Shown one piece after another: positions 6,047-12,188 of a stretch of 12,188 nucleotides of DNA (position 1 is the first letter of the stretch; each line of letters begins with the position of its first letter). Location of the stretch: the NCBI RefSeq assembly GCF_000151315.2, contig NW_011887316.1:1-12188 (forward strand). The letters are read 5' to 3'. The stretch is from Capsaspora owczarzaki ATCC 30864 (lineage: Eukaryota > Opisthokonta > Filasterea). The notes below the pieces were generated by a model. The model was not told where the DNA came from and made no database searches. It saw nothing but the letters and a program-made list of their open reading frames with translations. Position numbers and translations under genes: made by a program.

Positions 6047-8502
6047 ATGGCAGTGCGGCGACGACCAACGAAAGCGCGGGCGAACGAGCCGGAACGAAGG
6101 AGACCAAGGCCGAATCCGACCGATGACGCGAACGGTCAATCCCAAGCTCAATCCCAAACCCAAGCTCAGGCTCAGGCTCAGGCCCAGCCCCACTTGAATG
6201 CTCAGCAGACGCGGTTTGGACAGCAGCCGCATGCTCAGCCGCCGCCGCTGCTGCAGCGCCCGCGCAGACTCGCCCAGCAGTTGCGTCACTTGCCGCCACG
6301 TATTGCCTTCACCGCACGGCCGCCGACGCCGCCAATGGACGACGACTACGACGAGCACTTGCATCAACACCAACACCTGCTGCGTCGCTCGGTCGACCGT
6401 CCGGCATTGTGGCCTGCCCGTGGCCGTAGCAGTCAACGCCCGCGAACGTTGAACGCCGCCAATCGCCCCGCTCATGCTCCGTCCTCGTCGTCGCCCGATT
6501 GCAATGAGGACGGGTGTCCTGAGGACGAGATGGGGCTGCAAGACGAGCTGCAGGCGCAAGCCCAGCAATACGAGCTGCAGTTGGTGCTGCAGGAGCAGTG
6601 GGAAACGCCGACAGTACAGCTAATGCGTGGCTCGAGTCCAACTCTTGCTGTCGACGAGCAGGCAATCTTGCGTCCGGAAGACATGTTTGAGCTCGACGAC
6701 GACGTCGCAATCATGGAGCAAGACACAACTGTCGCACAACACCTTGCAGCAGAGACGTCTGGCACGGCGTTGGATCGAATGCTCGCTGGCGCCTCGTCAA
6801 TGCCCGCGGTGATTGTCATGCCGATGACATTCGATGGAGATTCCAACTGGGCTGACACTATGCCCGACAACTTGGTCGTCACCGGCAACAGTGGTGAGAC
6901 TTTGCGGGTTATGAGTGGTAGCTCAGACCCCGAAAGCGAACCGACCGGGTTGGGCGTGCTGGCCGAGTTTGAGTTGTTGGACAACTCCTTTGCCATGGCC
7001 AACACCTCGTTGATTGAGAACTCCATGGAGAATGTATTGTCGGCACTGTTAGGGCCTGCGGCAGACATGCATTCCAGCACCTCGGCTGCTGCTGCTGGGC
7101 ACCTGCTTTCATCGTCCATCGACTTCAACGTCGACAGCCTGTTTGGCACCGCAGGCTTGTGCACGAGTGCCAAGGATGCTGCTGCCTTGGACCGCGTGGA
7201 ACCGGTTGCAGTGGTGTTGAACCACGCGTTCTGCCACAATGCGGCAGCACTTCCGCTCCTGTCAACCACAGCAGACAAGCAAGCTGCATGTCGGCCGCGA
7301 TCGCCGGTCGTGGCGGAAGACCTGGACTCGAGCGTAGCGCGAAAGCGCCATTGCTCCACTCACGCTCGTGACACTTCTCAAGTCTCCAACGACGATGCTG
7401 GACTGCAGGTACAAGCATCCAACGAAACGGACTGTTTTCCGCTGCTTCCGCTGCCAGAAGTCGGCTTGCTTCTTGCTGGCCTTGACAATGCTTGGCTCGA
7501 GCAGCTAGAGCCCCAGCACGAGCAAGAGCCTCTTGACAAGGCAACCACTAGCATGGAGGACGACGGATCCGGCGTTGGAATGCTCGGTTCTGCCTGGTCG
7601 CGCGTCTCCACTGGAGTCACCCCCGACAATCAGCAGAACGGCACGACTTTGGCTCAAAGCAGCGGCAACAACAACAACAACAACAACAACAAAAGCAGCA
7701 GCAGCAGCACCTGTATTCATGAATCTCCTGCTGGTGCACCTGGAAAACATGCACCCATCCAGGCGATCGACGACTCAATCGCTGCAACACATTTGTTGGA
7801 CATTACCGACCTGCTCAACTCGCTCGACGGCTACGTTGGGTTGAATGATAGTGCTGCTGAAGATGTAACCACCGACCGTCCACCGCACGCAACCTCGCAA
7901 CCTCGGAGCAACATTTTGCTTCGCCAGCCACGACTGCCAGCCCAGCATCAGCCAAGCCTCGCAAGCCCAAGTCACCCGCGCGGCGCGAACGCAATCGGGT
8001 TGCGGCTGTACGGTGTCGGGAGCGGCACCGCTCTGAAATGCAAGCTATGGCGGCGTCGGAGCAACAGCTTCTCGAGAGCTCCCAGCAGTTGCAGCAGGAA
8101 ATGAAGCGACTCATGCAGCAAGCCCTTGCTCTTGAGCACACACTGCTGCACCACCAGTGCACCAATGCACGAGGGGGCCTGACTCCGCGCGAAGTTGAGC
8201 AGCTCTCGATCGACTTGCGAGCTGTCCATGCAGGCACATATGTCGAGCCGCAGGACCTCGGCGACTCAAACGCTGCTCCTGCTGCTTCACGCGAGTCCGC
8301 TCCGCCTCGCAGCTCTGCAGTCGCAGCACTTCGCTCTTCCATCCTTCACAAGCGTCGCAGTGCAGCTCAACCCTCGCCGCCAGCAGGGCCAGAATCGGAA
8401 GTCGGTCACGTTAGCTCTCGAAATGCTGCAATCCCGCAACCGCCGCCGCAACCAAAACGCCTGTCTGCCAAACTCTCCAAGAAGCAGCAGATTGGTGGGT
8501 GA
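6047..8502 (+). CDS. bZIP transcription factor, ATF2/Atf1-like (intron position uncertain)
   Basis: A nuclear DNA-binding protein of about 800 residues. The first 606 codons (6047-7864) are one open frame with a basic N terminus, a Gln-Ala repeat (31-47), long acidic stretches resembling activation domains, and Asn8 and Ser5 runs (541-554). The DNA-binding domain is encoded in another frame, open from 7861 to the stop at 8502. It reads RRERNRVAAVRCRERHR and then a zipper with heptad M653, L660, L667, L674 and L681 (numbering assumes the 7865-7908 intron). The spacing fits N-x7-R-x9 to the first heptad residue, as in bZIP proteins. HTLLHHQC after the zipper resembles the end of ATF2/Atf1 zippers. 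The start is the first ATG of the frame, in context CCCATGG. The C-terminal ~110 residues are Pro/Ser/Ala-rich and lack known motifs. Confidence 0.82.
6137..6187 (+). repeat. Gln-Ala coding repeat (CARGCT units)
   Basis: Imperfect hexamer units (CAA/CAG followed by GCT, TCC, ACC or GCC) encode alternating Gln with Ala, Ser or Thr at residues 31-47 of the bZIP protein. Such tracts expand by replication slippage. Confidence 0.8.
7667..7708 (+). repeat. (AAC)8 - AAA - (AGC)5 microsatellite in bZIP CDS
   Basis: Eight perfect AAC codons (Asn) are followed by one Lys codon and five AGC codons (Ser), at residues 541-554. This is probably a disordered linker before the last acidic segment. Confidence 0.9.
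7865..7908 (+). other. Candidate intron joining bZIP frames (several alternatives)
   Basis: GTAACC...CGGAG (44 nt, phase 0) restores the frame into the basic region. Other frame-restoring pairs are 7851-7927 (better pyrimidine-rich acceptor TTTTGCTTCGCCAG), 7840-7940 (101 nt, close to the other introns here in length), 7835-7908 and 7865-7956. No option has both a strong donor and a strong acceptor. A single-base sequence error would explain the data equally well. What is firm is that the frame must change between about 7835 and 7985. Confidence 0.3.
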
Positions 8503-8975
8503 TGCGTGTCCATTTGTTAGTCTGTCAATACATTAAGATGTTTCATGTTAAACAGTCTCACAGAAACCAAATACCAATTGTTTGTAAAGTGTTGTCAAAG
8601 GCTAGAAAGAAAAAAAAAGAACGCGTTGACATGACATTGATTATTGAAGAACAAAATGAAAGCAAGGAATCAGGTTCATAAGTTTGTATTAATAAGAAAG
8701 GGGGGGGGGGTGAAATAAGCGTTAACAGAAGGGGGGGCGGGGAAGGCCAAGGCAAACAGGCACAACAAAGCCACGCAAGCAAAAGGCAAAAAAAAAAAAA
8801 GGATTGAAAGCAGCAAAAAAACATCGACCCAAACGAAAAGAGGGAACAGAAAGGGGAGACGGTTTGTTTTGTCAAAACAAAAAAACCTAATCAGCAGCAA
8901 AAAGCCTCGCAAAAAGAATGCAGAGGGGGAGGGGGGGGGGGGAAACGCCACTTGCTTGTTGCCACTCGAGCCAGT
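8503..8975. other. Purine-rich spacer between convergent genes
   Basis: No gene is visible. The plus strand is strongly purine-rich, with G runs of 11 (8700-8710), 7+4 (8731-8742) and 5+12 (8925-8942), and several A runs. It must contain the 3' UTRs and ends of both the bZIP gene (from the left) and ODC (from the right). No canonical AATAAA was seen on either strand, so neither 3' end can be placed. In the ODC transcript the G runs become C runs soon after the stop codon. Confidence 0.7.
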
Positions 8976-11035
8976 TTAGAGCAGGTTGCGGTGGGACTCC
9001 GAGTTGACGTACATGAGCTTGGGCTTGGGGAAGCCGTTGAAGGTCGAGGAGGCAGCGACAGTGTAGGCGCCCATGTCCTCAAAGTAGAGCCAGTCGCCGA
9101 TGGCAAGCTCGGGCAGACGGCCAGTCTTGGTGATGCAGTCCATCGAGTCGCAGGTGGGGCCCCAGATGGAGCAGGCAAAGCCAGACTCGGCGCGCTCCTC
9201 GGAATCCGACTCAGAGTCAGAGTCCATGGCGACGACGCCGAGGTTGCCGCTGACGAGGACGCGGGGCGCAACAACAGCGTGGTCGAACAGAATGCAGTTG
9301 AACGAGCCATAGACACCGTCGTTCACATAGTACATGAAGGTGGGGGCGCCATCGGCAGCGCGACCCTGGGCGGCAGCCATGGCGGCGGCAGCAGCGGCAG
9401 CGGGGCAGGCCGAGGCCGAGGCCATGGCGGCCTGGTTGGCAGCGCTGTTGGCGTCGTTGGTCTCGCCGTTGGTGGTGGGGAGGACGATCGTGCGCTTGGC
9501 AACAACGCTGACGGCCAGGGTGTGCGAAGCAGAGACAAAGTAGCGGCCAGGCTCGGCGATAATGTGCAAGTCCTTGTTCTCGGCAGCGGGGAAGTGCTTG
9601 TCGAGGGCGACGCGGAGAACCGAGGCAATGTCGTCAAACTTGACGTTGACGTTGTCCGAGCCGGGGAAGCCGCCGCCCAGGTCGAGCAGGTTGAACTTGA
9701 AGCCAAGCTCGGCGCCAATGTTAAAGACGGTCTTGGCGACGGCGACAGCGTCGGCAAAGGCCTGGGCGTCAAAGCAGCCAGAGCCAACGTGGTAGCTGAC
9801 ACCAACAACGTCGAGCTCGAGGTCCTTGGCGAGCTGGAGCATGTGCGGGACGCGGGCAAGCGCGGCGCCAAACTTGAGGCCAAGGTTGCAGATCGAGCGC
9901 GAGTTGTCCGTGAGCACGCGGAGGACGAGGCGCGCGTTGGGGTAGAGCTCCTTCATCTTGTGCAGCTCGTGCTCGTTGTCGAACGTCATCATGCGGACGT
10001 TGTTCTGCGAGGCAAACTTGACGTGCGAGGCCATCTTGCAGGGGTGGGCATAGATGATGCGGTCGGCGGGGACGCCCATCTTGAGGACAGTGTCCATCTC
10101 GGCCTTCGAGGCGCAGTCAAAGCCAGTGCCGAGCTTGGCAAGCAGCTTGAGGATGGTCTTGTCGCCGTTGCACTTGACGGCATAGAAGGGGTCTACGCGA
10201 GGCAAGGCCGCAACCCACTGGTCATATTTGCGGGCAACCTGGCCGACGTCGATAATGTAAAAGGGTTCATGGTCCTCAGAGTCAGCAGCGTGGGCACGGA
10301 GGAGCTTGGGGATGGAGGTTCCGGAGGCGATCGGGGTGATCGGGGGCAACTCAAAGTTGTCGGTGGCGGTGGTGGTGGTCGTGTCGGCGAAAAGACCACC
10401 CTTCATCAGGGTCGTAGTGGTAGGCTTGGTGGTGCTGCTGTAACAGTGGGGATAAGAAGGAGAAGGAAGAAGGAAGGGAAATGAGTATGTTCATGGCAAT
10501 TGCAGAGAGAAAAGGAGGTCAATCAAAGCTACACACAAAGCAGCAGCAGCAACGGGAGCGGGCAGGGCGCGAATGGCAGACAGCTTTAGCGATGGAGTAG
10601 CGAAAAGCGCCAGAAAAAATGAAGAGTGATTTCGAAAACAGAATCAAGCGTCGGTCGAATTTAAAGCGATTGTGACGAAAAAGAAGAAATAGCAAAGAAG
10701 CACAGAAAAAGCAAAGAAGCAAAGAAGAAAGAAAAAAAAAAAAAAAAAGCTGCGCACTTTTGTAAAGTTTTTTTTTTTTTTTTTTTTTTGCCTCAAAGCC
10801 AAAAAATAAAAAAAATTCAAAGCCAATGGAAAATTGAAAAATCTCAAAGCCAATTCTTCAAAGCCACAAAATGCGCTTTTTTTCTTTTTTTTTTTTTTTT
10901 GGTTTCTTTTTTTTGTCGAGTGCACGCGGTTTGAATGATGAAATGTCGCCGTGTGGCTGAACGAACATAGCGCTTGCATTACCTGTCAATGGCGGCGGAA
11001 GGAGTGGGGGTAGAGGTGGCAAAATCAACAACCAT
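8976..11035 (-). CDS. ODC1: Ornithine decarboxylase
   Basis: A cytosolic PLP enzyme that decarboxylates ornithine to putrescine, the first committed step of polyamine synthesis. Exon 1 (11035-10983, 17 codons plus 2 nt) joins exon 2 (10437-8976) in phase 2 to give 504 residues. Spliced positions: PLP lysine K106 in PFYAVKCN; H234 in YHVGSGC; GGGFPG at 272-277; EPGRY from 313; D391 in VNDGVYGSFN; and the C447-D448 pair in WGPTCDSMD. All catalytic residues of ODC are present, so it is not an inactive antizyme-inhibitor-like paralog. Two loops are expanded: an Ala-rich insert (about 341-380) and an acidic Ser/Asp/Glu run (about 423-436). The protein ends shortly after STFNGFPKPKLMYV, so the vertebrate-type C-terminal PEST region is absent, while the N terminus is extended and Thr-rich. 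Third codon positions are almost all G or C, unlike the neighbouring genes, suggesting high expression. Confidence 0.95.
10732..10789. repeat. A17/T22 inverted repeat in the ODC intron
   Basis: An A17 run and a T22 run, separated by 19 nt, can pair as a 17-bp A:T stem in DNA or in the pre-mRNA. Run lengths in such DNA are prone to sequencing error. Confidence 0.7.
10792..10866. repeat. Four copies of YTCAAAGCCA in the ODC intron
   Basis: Direct repeats CTCAAAGCCA at 10792 and 10843, and TTCAAAGCCA at 10816 and 10857, are separated by A/T-rich spacers of irregular length. On the ODC sense strand each reads TGGCTTTGAR. Irregular spacing argues against simple slippage of a longer unit. Confidence 0.8.
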
Positions 11036-11700
11036 CAGGGTAGAGTGCTTTTTGGGAGAGAGGGGGGAAAGGGAAAAAAGATGAACGCGGAGAGTTCTGG
11101 CGAGTAAAGCTTTTGGTGCTTGGGATGCAAGAGGCCGGGCGGGGTTTGGCGAGGCGTTGGTGTGTGTCCTGCAAGCGGCACAAAAGCAAACAGATGGAAG
11201 GAAGAGGGGAAATGTGAGCCAAGCAGAACGATGCGACAGCAACAGTCCGAAGAACACAACAACAATCAAAAGCGAGCGTTCGGCAGCGCGGTTTTTTCTT
11301 TTAATTTGCTCCGGCAAGCCACATTGGGCTGCTGAACTCAAAGATCCACGCATGGCAAACCTTGCGCGAGTCAAGCCTTGCGATGCGCGTCACAAAAACG
11401 CAGGATGGGACGAAGAGGAAGCGCGAAAGAATTGAATAAAAAAATTAAAATTAAAAAAAAAAGGCCCACGCGTTTCATTTGTGCCAAACCAGCTGCCACA
11501 CCACAACACCACTCCACCACAAGGTGCGTGACACCGAAAGAAGCAGTGCCAGAGCCTGCGAGTGTGGAATGACACTAGGATGTGCTGTACAGCCATTGGA
11601 AAGCAATTGGTGAAACAAGCTGAAAGGGCAGAAGAACTGGTGGGGACGAGAAAGAGAAAGAGCAAGAGCAAGTGATTCTGAAGAAACCAACCGAAAACAA
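11036..11700. other. ODC leader and upstream flank
   Basis: On the minus strand there is no ATG between the chosen ODC start and about 11320, so the leader would be free of upstream start codons for at least ~280 nt. A pyrimidine-rich tract ending CTTGCAG|GACAC (last intron base near 11170) could be the acceptor of an additional leader intron, but no donor is evident. No initiator-like TCAGT motif of the kind seen at the other genes was found. No other gene is supportable. Confidence 0.55.
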
Positions 11701-11738
11701 GAGTGATTCGTTGTGCTTTGTTCGATTTCGAGTTTTGA

Positions 11739-11760
11739 GTTTGGTTGATATCAACCAAAC
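11739..11760. promoter_or_regulatory. Perfect 22-bp palindrome
   Basis: The left arm GTTTGGTTGAT (11739-11749) is followed immediately by its exact reverse complement (11750-11760) with no spacer. This form suits a dimeric DNA-binding protein. It lies about 700 nt upstream of the ODC start codon and directly abuts a GTGAGT sequence. Function is inferred only from symmetry. Confidence 0.5.
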
Positions 11761-11860
11761 CGTGAGTGGTGAAATGCTGCGCTGTTGTGTCGTTAGGCAG
11801 AGCTGTGGAGAATGTCGCTTCTTGGTTGAACTACTGATTGGCAACGTGTCCAACATTCAG

Positions 11861-11941
11861 GATGGAATTGCCGCTTTGGACATGATCGGAAGCGCCCTTT
11901 TGCAGCAATACATAGTAGAACAGCACACGTCGTCGTCATAG
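11861..11941 (+). CDS. Weak candidate: terminal coding exon on the plus strand
   Basis: The sequence 11762-11860 has intron-like features: GTGAGT donor, CTGAT branch-like pentamer about 25 nt before the end, and ATTCAG acceptor. Its 99-nt length is close to the 100- and 104-nt introns of copies A and B. Its removal keeps an open frame that reads DGIAALDMIGSALLQQYIVE and ends at TAG 11939-11941. The upstream part of the frame (from about 11624) has no ATG and no recognisable domain, and the frame also stays open without splicing. This may be chance. Confidence 0.2.
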   Translation, partial: DGIAALDMIGSALLQQYIVEQHTSSS

Positions 11942-12188
11942 AGCCAAGAATGGACAGTCGTGGCCGGCGGTTTGGATCAAGACAGCCTCACCCATTTTAC
12001 CTTTCCACCCACCCTCCCTCCTTGCCCTCGTTGTTCCACTGCAGTGCAAAGTCTGAACGGGGAAAACATGAAGATGCAAGAATCGTACTTGAGCTTATAA
12101 AGTACAGAAGGAAAAAAAAAACACATAGATCGAATAACAGCACAACAAACCAAAGATAAATGCGAAAGAGCGTTGCATTATACCGCTA
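11942..12188. other. Right-end flank, no clear gene
   Basis: A pyrimidine-rich stretch (about 11995-12035) is followed by A-rich DNA. A TATAAAG sequence at 12096-12102 on the plus strand could be a TATA box for a gene starting beyond the window, or chance in A/T-rich sequence. No coding region is supported. Confidence 0.4.

Larger units (their letters stand above)
10438..10982 (-). other. ODC intron (545 nt, phase 2)
   Basis: The donor is GACAG|GTAATG. The acceptor has a long CT-rich tract (CCTTCTTCCTTCTCCTTC...) ending GTTACAG|CAGC on the minus strand. The join gives ...SAAID-SSTTKPTTTTLMKGG in frame. The intron holds an A17 run (10732-10748), a T22 run (10768-10789), further T-rich runs (10877-10918) and four copies of a decamer. 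The exon 2 ATG at 10406 could start a shorter protein if the intron were part of a leader, but exon 1 offers a clean in-frame ATG. Confidence 0.78.

Noticed and set aside
6472-7359. 295-codon minus-strand ORF opposite the bZIP gene
   Set aside because: Ser/Ala/Cys-rich antisense shadow of the bZIP coding frame with no domain of its own.
7861-8104. Programmed -1 frameshift to reach the bZIP domain
   Set aside because: No slippery heptamer of the X XXY YYZ type and no obvious downstream pseudoknot in the overlap. A short intron or a sequence error is simpler.
8952-10484. 510-codon ORF on the plus strand, opposite ODC
   Set aside because: It is the antisense shadow of a GC3-biased gene. Its product is Val/Gly/Ala/Asp-rich with no domain, while the minus strand encodes a complete ODC.
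11036-11374. Upstream in-frame extension of ODC to 11374
   Set aside because: The extension is a low-complexity Leu/Ser/Phe-rich translation of pyrimidine-rich DNA. The ATG at 11035 is the first in a long ATG-free leader.

Overview
The window is nuclear DNA from a eukaryote with a compact genome, most likely a unicellular relative of animals or another protist. Evidence for this: spliceosomal introns with GT...AG ends, polyadenylation-type AATAAA signals, an animal-style ornithine decarboxylase (ODC), an ATF2/Atf1-type bZIP factor, Gln/Asn/Ser homopolymers in coding DNA and long A, T and G runs between genes. A Capsaspora-like holozoan fits this general character, but the species cannot be read from the sequence. 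There are no prokaryotic operons, mobile elements, rRNAs, convincing tRNAs or CRISPR arrays.

Layout. (1) 1-4454: two tandem, leftward-transcribed copies (A and B) of one gene. Each has two exons and a ~100-nt intron. Each encodes a membrane protein with an N-terminal signal anchor, a conserved lumenal or extracellular domain and a second membrane helix near the C terminus. The 3' half of each gene plus ~280 nt of flank beyond the predicted poly(A) signal is almost identical between copies. The 5' third and the promoters have clearly diverged. That mosaic points to an old duplication with recent gene conversion. (2) 4455-6046: about 1.6 kb with no supportable gene, lying between the divergent promoters of copy B and the next gene. 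(3) 6047-8502 (+): a large bZIP transcription factor whose DNA-binding domain is out of frame with the upstream 606-codon ORF, implying a short intron (or a one-base sequence error) near 7835-7971. (4) 8503-8975: a purine-rich, G-tract-rich spacer between convergent genes. (5) 8976-11035 (-): ODC, with a short first coding exon and a 545-nt intron full of homopolymers and a four-copy decamer. (6) 11036-12188: ODC leader and flank, including a perfect 22-bp palindrome and a weak candidate for a plus-strand exon.

The genes do not form an obvious pathway. ODC makes putrescine in the cytosol, the bZIP factor is nuclear, and the duplicated pair are membrane proteins of unknown function. One shared feature stands out: an initiator-like GTCAGTCTTY motif lies upstream of the start codons of copies A and B and of the bZIP gene, and was not found upstream of ODC.
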